Source of the DNA: Leadbetterella byssophila DSM 17132
GTDB taxonomy: Bacteria; Bacteroidota; Bacteroidia; Cytophagales; Spirosomataceae
NCBI RefSeq assembly: GCF_000166395.1
Contig: NC_014655.1
Location: 3,995,654 to 4,059,653 of the forward strand
Direction of reading: 5' to 3'
DNA length: 64,000 bases
The first letter of the stretch is position 1. Each line of letters starts with the position of its first letter. Under the pieces are notes generated by a model, which was given only the letters and a program-made list of their open reading frames with translations, did not search any database and had not been told where the DNA came from. Below, piece by piece: positions 1 through 8,078 of the stretch. Both the position numbers and the translations under genes were made by a program.

Positions 1-20
1 AATGATGGATATATATACTA

Positions 21-350
21 TCAGCCTTCATTCATTATTTCTCTGATTTCTATTCGCGCCCCGTATTTGATATCAGGGCACCCCATAGCTAATCCTTTTA
101 CTTCTTCGAGGCTAGATGCTTTAAGGAAGTAGTATCCGCTTACGCACTCCTTGGTTTCCACGTAGGGGCCATCTATTTCTTGATTTTGAGAGATGATTAT
201 TCCGCCCGGTTCAAGAGGATCTCCGGATATAAAGTGATCTCCCAGACTTTCTATCCAGGCCATATGTTCCTGGATGACTTCTTGGAGGTGTTCGTAGGAA
301 GTGTCCTCCGTCTGAGTTTCCTCTCTGATTAAAAGTAAGAAGGTTTTCAT
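21..350 (-). CDS. YCII / DGPF-domain protein
   Basis: The 109-residue protein matches the YCII-related (DGPF) family. A DGPY motif at residues 60-63 is followed by ETKE and a GYY segment, the usual DGPF-ETKE-GYY order, and the small size fits one alpha/beta barrel-like domain. Family members are cytoplasmic; some act as dehalogenase-like or lyase-like enzymes and many sit next to sigma factors, but no such neighbour is visible here. The next gene on the same strand starts about 70 bp upstream. Family assignment is firm; the reaction is unknown. Confidence 0.85.
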   Translation of the reverse strand: MKTFLLLIREETQTEDTSYEHLQEVIQEHMAWIESLGDHFISGDPLEPGGIIISQNQEIDGPYVETKECVSGYYFLKASSLEEVKGLAMGCPDIKYGARIEIREIMNEG

Positions 351-421
351 ACTGATTTTTTTTGGGTAAGATCCAAAAGAGGATCATTTGGGGACAAAAT
401 AGATAAAAAAAGGAGCCTATT

Positions 422-649
422 TTAGACTCCTTCCATTTTTATGACATTTACGGGGCAGGCTTTTAATGCCCTTTCGTTATCTTCTACTTCATCCGGTCGG
501 ATTTGCGCCATATAGACACCTTTCTTTTCTATTCCTCCCAGAAGTACGGCTTTCCCGTCTTTTTTACTCATTCTCCATCTATCAAATGCTATTTCTACAC
601 AAGCATTGCAGCCTATGCAGCGCTGCCGATAATGAAAAAGTTTAGGCAT
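422..649 (-). CDS. Single-cluster 4Fe-4S ferredoxin
   Basis: This 75-residue protein has cysteines at residues 11, 14, 17 and 65. The first three form CxxCxxC and the last is followed by proline, the pattern of a monocluster [4Fe-4S] ferredoxin. It would carry electrons in the cytoplasm. Its start overlaps the end of the upstream U32 gene by 8 bp, so the two are almost certainly co-translated. That suggests the ferredoxin serves the iron-sulfur U32 protein, which is an inference from position. No second cluster motif is present. Confidence 0.87.
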   Translation of the reverse strand: MPKLFHYRQRCIGCNACVEIAFDRWRMSKKDGKAVLLGGIEKKGVYMAQIRPDEVEDNERALKACPVNVIKMEGV

Positions 650-1889
650 GGGCTTCCACTATTTTGTACAACTTATCAGAAGGACGGATTTTTTCGTTGA
701 TTTTCAGAGAGATGGTATTTCCTTTTCCTGCTTTTGCGACAGAATCTCCAGAACCTAAACGAATTTCTTCCGCTACGGTCTCAATCAAGCCGGTAGTTGG
801 ACCGGTCACGATCAAACGATCGCCCACGTTAATGTCGTGGCTTTCTAATAAGAATTCCCCTACACCTATTTTATCAAAGTATTTAACGCCTTTACCGATG
901 TAGATTTTTCTAGTGGTAGCGATGGATCCATGAACGTTAGACCATTCTCCCATTTTTCTGCCCAGATAGTATCCGTCCCAGAATCCTCTATTGTAAACTT
1001 CAGATAATTTTTCTTTCCAAATAGCAACTTTCTCAGGGCTGTAAGTGCCATCCTCAAAGGCATCAACGGCTTCTCTATAGCATTTGGTGGTGGTATAAAC
1101 ATAGTCTGCAGCTCTACCTCTACCTTCAATCTTCAATACTCTTACTCCGGCTTCCAGGATTTTGTCCAAGAAGTCTATGGTACAAAGGTCTTTGGCAGAC
1201 ATGATATATTCGTTGTCAATCTTCAGCTCGATACCTTCCTCGTCAGTAACGGTATATTCTCTACGGCAGTTTTGGATACACGCTCCACGGTTTGCTGAGG
1301 CATTATGAGAGTGTAGGCTGAGGTAACATTTTCCAGAAACCGCCATGCATAGGGCTCCGTGAGCAAAGATTTCTACTTGAATAAGTTCACCTTTAGGGCC
1401 TCTGATGTCATGTCTTTCGATTGCTTTAACGATATCACCTACCTGTTTTAAGGTGAGCTCTCTGGCCATCACCATGACGTCAGCGTAGGAAGAGAAGAGT
1501 TCTACGGTCTCGATATTTGTTATGTTCGACTGTGTACTCACGTGTACTTCCATGCCTACCTTTTTGCAGTAGTTCATCACGGCCAAATCTGAAGCAATCA
1601 CCGCAGTAATTCCGGCTGCTTTAGCTTGGTCTATGATTTTACGCATCAAGGAAATGTCATGATCGTAAATGATAGTATTCAGGGTGATGTAACTTTTGAC
1701 CCCGTTATCTGCACACAGACGGGCTACTTCCGGTAGATCGTCTACCAAAAAGTTATTGGTTTGACGTGCCCGCATGTTCAACTGCTCTACCCCGAAATAA
1801 ACGGAATCTGCGCCCGCCTTAATGGCCGCTGCCATGGCTTCTTTGGAACCTGCAGGTGCCATTACTTCAAATTGGGAACTTCTTTTCAT
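642..1889 (-). CDS. U32 family protein, probable tRNA hydroxylation (TrhP-like)
   Basis: A U32 family protein (about 415 residues). It opens with the family hallmark FEVMAPAGS and has the cysteine set C181, C188, C204 and C208 (numbered from the chosen start), which matches the conserved iron-sulfur cysteines of the family. Relatives such as TrhP (YegQ) act in 5-hydroxyuridine formation at the tRNA wobble base, while others (RlhA, UbiU/V) hydroxylate rRNA or ubiquinone precursors. Length fits TrhP, but the exact substrate is inferred. A TTG at 1913 would give eight more residues, but it lies inside a -7 promoter box (1911-1918), so the ATG at 1889 was chosen. The 3' end overlaps a ferredoxin gene. 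Confidence 0.87.
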   Translation of the reverse strand: MKRSSQFEVMAPAGSKEAMAAAIKAGADSVYFGVEQLNMRARQTNNFLVDDLPEVARLCADNGVKSYITLNTIIYDHDISLMRKIIDQAKAAGITAVIASDLAVMNYCKKVGMEVHVSTQSNITNIETVELFSSYADVMVMARELTLKQVGDIVKAIERHDIRGPKGELIQVEIFAHGALCMAVSGKCYLSLHSHNASANRGACIQNCRREYTVTDEEGIELKIDNEYIMSAKDLCTIDFLDKILEAGVRVLKIEGRGRAADYVYTTTKCYREAVDAFEDGTYSPEKVAIWKEKLSEVYNRGFWDGYYLGRKMGEWSNVHGSIATTRKIYIGKGVKYFDKIGVGEFLLESHDINVGDRLIVTGPTTGLIETVAEEIRLGSGDSVAKAGKGNTISLKINEKIRPSDKLYKIVEAHA

Positions 1890-1910
1890 TCTAAACGGGA
1901 AAAAATTATG

Positions 1911-1918
1911 CAAAAATA
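1911..1918 (-). promoter_or_regulatory. Putative -7 promoter element for the U32 gene
   Basis: On the minus strand this reads TATTTTTG, matching the Bacteroidota -7 consensus TAnnTTTG, about 22 bp before the ATG at 1889. A clear -33 TTG was not found. It argues against the TTG start at 1913. Confidence 0.45.
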
Positions 1919-1982
1919 AAACAAAATACAGAGATACTAACAGATAATTTTACGTATTGATTCATTTCAATACTGATTTCTA

Positions 1983-2014
1983 TTTGGGCTTTTTGAGTAA
2001 ATCTTCTACATTTG
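1983..2014 (+). promoter_or_regulatory. Bacteroidota-type promoter for the small membrane protein
   Basis: TTTG at 1983-1986, a 20-bp spacer and TACATTTG at 2007-2014 form a full match to the -33/-7 consensus of Bacteroidota primary sigma factors. Transcription would begin near 2020, leaving a short leader before the ATG at 2031. Confidence 0.6.
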
Positions 2015-2030
2015 AACATATTTGCCTCCC

Positions 2031-2213
2031 ATGAATAGAAATACATTAAATAAAATTGCTGCCATTGTGGCTATTGTTTGCGGCGTCATGTTAGTTAGCC
2101 TTTTGGTATTGACTGCTCCGGATTTGAGGCCTCAAACCGTGATTACCTGGAAATTTGTGATGGGATTTTTGTTTATCGCCATTGGTATCTTTGCCTTAAG
2201 AGTTAAAAGGTAG
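2031..2213 (+). CDS. Small two-helix membrane protein
   Basis: A 60-residue protein made almost wholly of two hydrophobic segments (about residues 8-29 and 38-55) with basic ends. It is probably an inner-membrane protein; the function is unknown. The most upstream possible start is a TTG at 2022, but a consensus promoter ends at 2014 and would place the transcript start near there, so the ATG at 2031 is preferred. It converges with the ABC ATPase gene, and the two 3' ends overlap by 11 bp. Confidence 0.6.
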   Translation: MNRNTLNKIAAIVAIVCGVMLVSLLVLTAPDLRPQTVITWKFVMGFLFIAIGIFALRVKR

Positions 2214-2832
2214 GGGCGTAGCCATCCAGATTGCTGCTTTCTTTTAATATGCCCTCTTTCATCAGGTAATTCCTTTGAGTGATTTTTTGAACCTCTTTGT
2301 ATAGATGGTCTGATAGAATAATTCCTTTTTTCTGACGGGAGGCGTGTAGAATTTTCTGTTGTAACTCTTCAATGAGGATGGGTGAACAGCCAGTAAAAGG
2401 TTCATCTAAGAGCAGGTAGGGGCAGGGTCTACTTAGCACAAAGTAGATCTCTAAACATCTTAACAATCCTCCTGGTAAGTTCTTGATCTTAAGGTCTTCC
2501 TGTTGTAATAGAGTAGGATTGAGATACGCTTCGTCAATGTACGGGAAGATTTGTTTGCACTTTAAATGTAAAGGAATAAATGGATCTTGAGGAAGATAGG
2601 CTATTTGCTGGCTTAACTGCTCAGTGGTTAAAAGCACTTCATTATTGACCTTGATATATTTTTGATCTGCTTGAAGGCTACCGTGCAGGATCTTCATTAA
2701 GGTAGACTTTCCGGAACCATTTCTTCCTAATAGTCCCACTATTTCACCCTCATTACATTGAATGTGTACATCGGATAGTACTTTTCTATTACCAAAACTT
2801 TTCTGTATGCTGTCTGCTTGTAGAAAGTTCAT
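2203..2832 (-). CDS. ABC transporter ATP-binding protein, atypical signature
   Basis: A 209-residue ABC ATPase. Walker A is GRNGSGKST (residues 36-44), Walker B is YLLLDEP, and the switch histidine is in LSDH. The signature, normally LSGGQ, reads LPGGLLR, a real departure in a position that contacts ATP. The open frame extends to an ATG at 2874, but homology begins at MNFLQADSIQKSF. That ATG (2830-2832) overlaps the stop of the upstream membrane gene as ATGA, typical of translational coupling, so 2832 was chosen. The partner is probably the 85-residue membrane protein just upstream; the substrate is unknown. Confidence 0.85.
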   Translation of the reverse strand: MNFLQADSIQKSFGNRKVLSDVHIQCNEGEIVGLLGRNGSGKSTLMKILHGSLQADQKYIKVNNEVLLTTEQLSQQIAYLPQDPFIPLHLKCKQIFPYIDEAYLNPTLLQQEDLKIKNLPGGLLRCLEIYFVLSRPCPYLLLDEPFTGCSPILIEELQQKILHASRQKKGIILSDHLYKEVQKITQRNYLMKEGILKESSNLDGYAPTF

Positions 2833-3086
2833 AGGAATATCAATATAAGGGATAGGGTGAGCTGTATAGACCAAAGTCGGGATTTAGTAAACCTCAAATT
2901 GTGGTAAAATATATAGTAGGAAGGGTGGAGGAATTCATAGTAAGTATAGCAGGCCACCAAATGAATTAGTGCATAGATCTTGAAGGAATAATTCCATCCT
3001 AGGGCCATAGCTCCTATTGCACTAAAAATGGTACTGTATAGAAATATGGGGCCGTAAAATAGTAGCCAAACTTTGATTTTGTGCAT
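2829..3086 (-). CDS. Small integral membrane protein coupled to ABC ATPase
   Basis: An 85-residue, tyrosine-rich protein with three likely membrane segments (about residues 7-29, 34-50 and 69-85). Its stop TGA overlaps the start ATG of the ABC ATPase. It may be a very small permease or accessory subunit; no known permease family was recognised and it is far shorter than a usual ABC permease. Function is inferred only from the ATGA coupling. Confidence 0.6.
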   Translation of the reverse strand: MHKIKVWLLFYGPIFLYSTIFSAIGAMALGWNYSFKIYALIHLVACYTYYEFLHPSYYIFYHNLRFTKSRLWSIQLTLSLILIFL

Positions 3087-3093
3087 CTTCTGA

Positions 3094-3123
3094 TTTGAAT
3101 AAGGTAATATTATTCTAAATTTC
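3094..3123 (+). promoter_or_regulatory. Putative promoter for the GNAT gene
   Basis: TTTG at 3094-3097, an 18-bp spacer and TAAATTTC at 3116-3123 (one mismatch to TAnnTTTG) lie 18 bp before the ATG at 3142. Confidence 0.4.
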
Positions 3124-3141
3124 TGAGAATTATAAATTTCT

Positions 3142-3642
3142 ATGAAACTTGCTTTAGAAAAATTTACTTTTGATGACTTCCCCCTGTATTATAGCTTAGT
3201 TAGTAATGAAACCGTGATGAAGGGTATCAGTTATGGAGCATTAGGTCAGGAGGAGGCAGAGATTAGGTTTGGTAAATTACTTTATAATAGTAATTTACAT
3301 AAAAATTTTGGATTTTACAAATTTTTGGACCTTGAAAATAATGATTTTTTGGGTTTTGGGAAATTAGAGATAGAGCAGTTAGGGGATGAGCAGGCAGAAT
3401 TAGGATACATTATAGTTCCGGAACATTGGCGGAAGGGCTTAGGTACTAAGTTGAGTAAGCTCCTTGTAGAAAAAGCCATCGAAGATGGATTAGTACATAC
3501 CCTTTATGCCATCATTGATCCGAACAATGAAGCATCCCGAAAAATCCTAAAAAAATGTGGATTTGTATTTAAAGGATACCAAAATTTAGATGGGGCACAA
3601 GTAGAAGTTTTGGAAAGAAAATTATTTAATCAAGTCCGTTAA
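3142..3642 (+). CDS. GNAT family N-acetyltransferase
   Basis: A 166-residue acetyltransferase of the RimJ/RimL-like GNAT type. The order of elements fits: an N-terminal receptor part, the strand ELGYIIVPEHWRKGLGT holding the acetyl-CoA pyrophosphate loop (RKGLGT, near residues 97-102), then the NEASRKILKKCGF helix typical of motif B. It would transfer acetyl from acetyl-CoA to an amine in the cytoplasm; the substrate cannot be told. It stands alone with its own promoter and converges on an unrelated small gene. Confidence 0.88.
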   Translation: MKLALEKFTFDDFPLYYSLVSNETVMKGISYGALGQEEAEIRFGKLLYNSNLHKNFGFYKFLDLENNDFLGFGKLEIEQLGDEQAELGYIIVPEHWRKGLGTKLSKLLVEKAIEDGLVHTLYAIIDPNNEASRKILKKCGFVFKGYQNLDGAQVEVLERKLFNQVR

Positions 3643-3646
3643 GGAA

Positions 3647-3886
3647 TTATTTCAGACGTGGACATTTAAATCCGGCTTTTCTCAAAGCACATTCCACTTG
3701 CTGTATACTTTTGACATGGGGGCATACCACTGAAATTTCACAGGTTTCAAAATCTACATCAAAGTTTGAAATACCTACGTTCTTAAGTTCTATGCTTAAG
3801 GTTTCTAACTTAAGTAGGGAAGGAGGATCAGTTCTAAAAATAATTCTTTGCATTAGTTCAGGAAGTTGTGGATGAGGTTCTTTCAT
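3647..3886 (-). CDS. Hypothetical protein, possible HMA-like fold without metal cysteines
   Basis: A 79-residue protein of unknown function. The central part alternates short strands and two helices, with a segment ending in VECALRKAGFKC that resembles the last helix and strand of heavy-metal-associated (HMA) domains. The CxxC metal motif at the first loop is missing, so metal binding is doubtful. It lies alone between the GNAT gene and the DUF6686 gene. The fold resemblance is an inference by eye. Confidence 0.55.
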   Translation of the reverse strand: MKEPHPQLPELMQRIIFRTDPPSLLKLETLSIELKNVGISNFDVDFETCEISVVCPHVKSIQQVECALRKAGFKCPRLK

Positions 3887-3990
3887 TTTCTGTCTTTAAA
3901 GTATCCCATTCCCTGTGAGAATAGTGTCCCCAATGGTTCTGTGAAGTGTATTTTTGGGGCTCATTCCAATCTTGATGGTATATGGACCTC

Positions 3991-4305
3991 TTAATTAGGC
4001 CTGTTCAGGCACTCGTGGATCAGATTTTGAATACTTGCAGTTTCTATTAGATCTATAAAGTTTTCTAATTCATATGGGGTAAGGATCATCATGGCTGACC
4101 CATTTTTCAGATGAATACACTTTTCATGTAGCCCGTACGCTTCTGCTTCATTCCGCTTTGCATAGAGGTAATTGGCAAATACCTCAAAATCTTTGATGGA
4201 CATCCCGAAGAGCGATGTTCCAAACGCAATTTGGACCTTTGAACATTCTGCGCAACGCGTCACGAACCCATTCCTGTTATTCACCAATACTTTAGTATGA
4301 CACAT
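3991..4305 (-). CDS. DUF6686 family protein
   Basis: A 104-residue protein starting MCHTKVLVNNRNGFV and carrying CAEC near residues 18-21, the arrangement of the Bacteroidota-restricted DUF6686 family. C2 and the CAEC pair could bind zinc. No biochemical role is known for the family. The gene appears to be a single transcription unit; the downstream 100 bp hold nothing obvious. Confidence 0.75.
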   Translation of the reverse strand: MCHTKVLVNNRNGFVTRCAECSKVQIAFGTSLFGMSIKDFEVFANYLYAKRNEAEAYGLHEKCIHLKNGSAMMILTPYELENFIDLIETASIQNLIHECLNRPN

Positions 4306-4381
4306 TTATTTAGATCAATTACAAATAATAGACAAAGTTATAAGCTCCATGTCTATGTTCCAAGGTTTATTTAGAATAATT

Positions 4382-4795
4382 TTAAATAATTTGGATTTGA
4401 TCTTTAAGGAATATTTGTGCCAAAGGGAGGGTAGGCCTTAAAAGATCCCAGATCCAGCGGTTATTGTCCACTTGCTTTTCTCCGCAATCAAACTCTTGTG
4501 TAGCCATGTCAAACCTCTTCTTTAAGCGTTCAGAAGGGATCATCCATCGGAAATATTTGTAGTATTTTTCAAAGTAATAATGGCCCCAGATTTCTAGTAC
4601 TAAGGAGTCATGATGTATAGCTAATTCTCTTCCGTGTGCTGTATAAAATGCCTCTTTAAGTTCATTAACCAGTTTTTTTACTCCGGAAATAGGACTTTCA
4701 TTAAAAAGTGAGGTAAGGGATGCATCATGTAAAATATGCACCCCTCTCCGGGTTATTCTGTAAGATATTTGATGTTTACCTATTTTCATTTTCAA
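4382..4795 (-). CDS. Hypothetical protein downstream of lyase gene
   Basis: A 137-residue protein of unknown family, rich in aromatic and basic residues, without signal peptide or membrane segment. Its start overlaps the 3' end of the upstream lyase-like gene by 20 bp (14 bp if the second ATG is used), so it is probably translated from the same mRNA. That link is the only hint of function. No catalytic motif was recognised. Confidence 0.6.
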   Translation of the reverse strand: MKMKIGKHQISYRITRRGVHILHDASLTSLFNESPISGVKKLVNELKEAFYTAHGRELAIHHDSLVLEIWGHYYFEKYYKYFRWMIPSERLKKRFDMATQEFDCGEKQVDNNRWIWDLLRPTLPLAQIFLKDQIQII

Positions 4796-7421
4796 AGGCC
4801 AAGATCTGCATGGCGGCTAAGCCCCACTGGGCTACGGCATTAGTAGATATGCCGGGGTTCTCGTGCCGCGTCTGCAAAACTTCCGGTGGATGTATACTTA
4901 TTTTTTCTTTACTTGTTTTTCTAAAACCTCCTTCTCCCTTATAGAATTCTTCCCAGGCTCTTTGGATCAGGGCAGGATTTTTCCTAGCTGCATACGCCGT
5001 TAACCTGGCATGCCCTTGTTGCAAATTTAGTCGCCTCAGGCTTTCACCTAAAGCTTTTTCTTGCTCTGCTGCACTGGCATTATACAGCATGCAATACTGT
5101 AGCCATGCTCGCTCAAATGGGGGATGGTTTATACATTGCAGTAGCTCGTAGCAGAGTTCCGGAAGACCGAAGACGGCATTCAAATGAGACACGGATACTT
5201 TGTTGCTTTGATCTATTTGGAACTCCCCTGTATCTAAATTCATCATCTGAAGACCGGTGAAGAAGCCTTTGGGTTGGGCGGCTATGCTATCCATGCTTTT
5301 AAGTAACCTGCTTTTCATCTTTGGATCTCCGGTTCTTTCCCACTCGGTAAACCAAGCGGAGGCTATAGCCCCCCAATCTGTACCGAATCCAAGACTAGCA
5401 TATACGGAGTTCTCTGTGTTCTTTGGAACATCCGGGTTTACTTTTCGGATGGGGACTATGCTCTGTAGTGTCCGGGCTGCTTCAATTTGTTCTCGCATGA
5501 GATCACCGGTGCGTTCGTCTCCTCCGGAGAGATAGTAGAAATATCGTCTGTTAGCTGCGGTACTTATGCGGAGTTGTTTAGCGCTACAGCCCCAATGCAT
5601 CACATTGTGCCTGGAACCCAGAGGGCTGAATCTTCCTATGTGATGTACGTCTACTTCTCCCGTATGCCTCGTCATGGCTTCCGCTAAACGGTAGACATCA
5701 GATCTGCAGGTACTTAGAAAGTAGGTCCAAAGCCAAATATCAGTGGATAATTCAGAATTATCCCAGGCGAAACCTCCTATATCGTATTTCCATACGTGTC
5801 TATCTTCGTCATAACTATGCATAAAATCGCCATAGTTCCAAAATCCGTACCAATGGTGTTCTTCTACTTGATCTTTGTAAAATTGAAAGTAGAAATCCAG
5901 TTGGTCTTCCAGTTCCTTCGTCTTCCTATTTTTCCCTAGTACAGGGAATGCTCCAGCGAAAGCACCGGCCTGTTTCATGTATTCAGGAGTAGCAGAAATA
6001 ATAGGGGGATCTTGTACGGCTTGAGCAAATCTGAGCAGTTCTTCTGCTGAGGGAGTAGCATCTACTACTTGAAAAAATACTTCAGAGGTTCTGGCTACTC
6101 CATAAGGAGTGCCAAATCCAGGTTCATAATCTTCGTAGTTGATTTCTAGACCTTCCAATTGTTTAGGATAATTATCCTGACCCATGCCGTCATGGTAAAA
6201 CCGAAGATCCATAGGAGGAGCATCAGGTGCCCAGAACCACATGGCCATTTCCCCTACGTCCTCCGTTGCTTTTCTAATGTCTATCTGCGCCGGGTAAGAT
6301 TGCCAGAAATGGCGAAGTCCTAGCACTAGTCCACCGGAAGGGCTTCCCAGATATGCAGTTCCCAGGGATCTTTTACCGTGCGCTGACTGTATCCAGCTAT
6401 GCCCGGCTTTAGTTCTTTTCTTGATTTCGAACCCATCAGCATTTAATTGAGACAGGGTATAATCACCAAATCCAGCTATGTACTGGAGACGATTACCCAC
6501 TGCAGGATTGAAGTCGGAAGACGTTCTTTTACCTTCCATTTGCGCTTCTCTGATACTTTTCCCAGGATCTCTCCTTAAGCCGGTTAATCCCCTAACCGCT
6601 TCAGAGAATATCCCTTCCCCTGCAAAGCGAATGTGACGGTTATGCCATTCTTCCTTTTGGAAGTCTACTTCAAATTTAATCCCCAGTCCGGATATGAATT
6701 CCTTGTTTTCATCTGCATCGTAGATGATGGTGTGAAGGAGGCGGACCTGGTCATTGTCAGAATAGATATACATTCTGACCACAAAGGGCAATCTTCTTTC
6801 CTTTCCCAGGTGTGTACCTTCCCACTTGATAACCGTTCTTATTGGCCCTTTACTCTCTATGCTAACTTTTTCAACTTCTGAGATATAGAACTGGGTTTTA
6901 ATGGTATTTCCTTCTTCTGCACTAGGTGCGTCTTGAATCCTTAGTTCTAAGCTTCCTTTTTGTACCAGAGTCTTTTGATTTCTCTTTATCTGAGAAATTA
7001 GATAAGGACCTTTTGTAGGAACTTCTATTTGCAAGATTCCATTGTTGACTATAAAGGACTCACCCTTCTCTGATATTTTTATGCTTTGTTCCAAAGGGCT
7101 TTTTTTCTGAATAAGTTGCGCTTCGGCTCCGAGATCAAGGTCAGAAGCTATGGCATGTCCGGTCCATTTTATACTTCCATCCGGCCAAAAGGCCAAAGGC
7201 CAGCTCTGCACAGGGACTTGTTTGTTGCCACTTATTAGGGTGAACTCTGAAACCTTTTTTAGTTGGCTCTTAGGCCATGGAATACCCCAATTTCCTCCCG
7301 CTCCGTTTCTGGTATGATGTAGTAATTTTAAAGGAATGGTAGGATGGTTTTCTGATAAACGCACTAAGCTCAATCCGGCTAAACCTAGTGCACTATTTTT
7401 GATAAATTCTCTTCTTTCCAT
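4776..7421 (-). CDS. Exo-rhamnogalacturonan lyase-like protein (PL26 / PcRGLX-YetA type)
   Basis: A protein of about 881 residues. It starts MERREFIKNSALG, a twin-arginine (Tat) export signal, followed by a beta-rich N-terminal part with PVQSWPLAFWPDGSIKW, typical of the RIFT-barrel domain of PcRGLX/YetA-like proteins. The second half is helix- and tryptophan-rich (WYGFWNYGDF, DRHVWKYDIGG) like the alpha/alpha-toroid catalytic part of the same family. Members cleave rhamnogalacturonan I backbones of pectin from the chain end by beta-elimination. The enzyme would act in the periplasm. A start at 7445 is possible but precedes the Tat motif needlessly. Activity is inferred from family; related sugar substrates are possible. 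Confidence 0.8.
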   Translation of the reverse strand: MERREFIKNSALGLAGLSLVRLSENHPTIPLKLLHHTRNGAGGNWGIPWPKSQLKKVSEFTLISGNKQVPVQSWPLAFWPDGSIKWTGHAIASDLDLGAEAQLIQKKSPLEQSIKISEKGESFIVNNGILQIEVPTKGPYLISQIKRNQKTLVQKGSLELRIQDAPSAEEGNTIKTQFYISEVEKVSIESKGPIRTVIKWEGTHLGKERRLPFVVRMYIYSDNDQVRLLHTIIYDADENKEFISGLGIKFEVDFQKEEWHNRHIRFAGEGIFSEAVRGLTGLRRDPGKSIREAQMEGKRTSSDFNPAVGNRLQYIAGFGDYTLSQLNADGFEIKKRTKAGHSWIQSAHGKRSLGTAYLGSPSGGLVLGLRHFWQSYPAQIDIRKATEDVGEMAMWFWAPDAPPMDLRFYHDGMGQDNYPKQLEGLEINYEDYEPGFGTPYGVARTSEVFFQVVDATPSAEELLRFAQAVQDPPIISATPEYMKQAGAFAGAFPVLGKNRKTKELEDQLDFYFQFYKDQVEEHHWYGFWNYGDFMHSYDEDRHVWKYDIGGFAWDNSELSTDIWLWTYFLSTCRSDVYRLAEAMTRHTGEVDVHHIGRFSPLGSRHNVMHWGCSAKQLRISTAANRRYFYYLSGGDERTGDLMREQIEAARTLQSIVPIRKVNPDVPKNTENSVYASLGFGTDWGAIASAWFTEWERTGDPKMKSRLLKSMDSIAAQPKGFFTGLQMMNLDTGEFQIDQSNKVSVSHLNAVFGLPELCYELLQCINHPPFERAWLQYCMLYNASAAEQEKALGESLRRLNLQQGHARLTAYAARKNPALIQRAWEEFYKGEGGFRKTSKEKISIHPPEVLQTRHENPGISTNAVAQWGLAAMQILAFENENR

Positions 7422-7424
7422 AGC

Positions 7425-7458
7425 TTTGAATAGATTCCCGACCAATATACTAACTTTA
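7425..7458 (+). promoter_or_regulatory. Putative promoter for the DUF6250 lipoprotein gene
   Basis: TTTG at 7425-7428, a 22-bp spacer and TAACTTTA at 7451-7458 (one mismatch in the -7 box) lie 20 bp before the ATG at 7479, in the divergent gap to the lyase gene. Confidence 0.35.
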
Positions 7459-7478
7459 AAGGTCCTACCTTAATCCCT

Positions 7479-8078
7479 ATGATTAGAATTTGTCTTTTGT
7501 TCTTGTGTTTTGGCTGTACAACTGTTCCACCTTCAAGGAAATGGATAGTGGAAAGTGAGGATCCGAATGCGCTAAAGTGGAGTAGAAAGAAAATAACTCT
7601 AGATACGCCCAGAGGGGTAACGCTTTGGTGGAAGGAGGAATTGAAGGGAGATTATGAAATTGAATATACGCGCACTATAATTCTGGATTCGGGTAAGAAC
7701 GACAGGCTTTCTGATCTGAATCAATTTTGGTGCGCAGACGCGTATCCATTTACTAGAAGTGGAGTTTTTGAGTCCTATGATTCTACTCGCATGTATTATG
7801 TAGGAATGGGAGGTAATTATAATACCACCTCCCGTTTCCGAAGATATGATGGTTTAGGTCAGAAACCCTTATTGCAGGAATCTAATATTAGGTTAATCCC
7901 TAACCATTCTTATAAAGTTTTAACACGAAAGAAAGGTGCGTTAGTAGAATTTTATCTGGATCAGGAACTCGTGTTCTCCTTTGAAGATCCTCAACCTCTT
8001 AGCGGCGGATATTTTGGTATTAGAACCACCTGGTCCAGGCAAGAGATCAAGGATTTTAGAATCAGGTCTATTCCTTAA
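7479..8078 (+). CDS. DUF6250 domain lipoprotein
   Basis: A 199-residue protein with a lipoprotein signal (MIRICLLFLCFGCTT, lipid cysteine near residue 13) and a beta-sandwich body ending YFGIRTTWSRQEIKDFRI, typical of concanavalin-like DUF6250 domains. Such domains commonly occur with polysaccharide lyases, and this one is divergent from the lyase-like gene, so a role in binding or cutting the same glycan outside the cytoplasm is likely. Its 3' end overlaps the convergent receptor gene by 4 bp. Catalysis is not shown. Confidence 0.75.
   Translation: MIRICLLFLCFGCTTVPPSRKWIVESEDPNALKWSRKKITLDTPRGVTLWWKEELKGDYEIEYTRTIILDSGKNDRLSDLNQFWCADAYPFTRSGVFESYDSTRMYYVGMGGNYNTTSRFRRYDGLGQKPLLQESNIRLIPNHSYKVLTRKKGALVEFYLDQELVFSFEDPQPLSGGYFGIRTTWSRQEIKDFRIRSIP

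Noticed and set aside
866..1129. Second minus-strand frame inside the U32 gene
   Set aside because: It is an out-of-frame shadow of the U32 coding sequence; the U32 frame has clear family motifs throughout.
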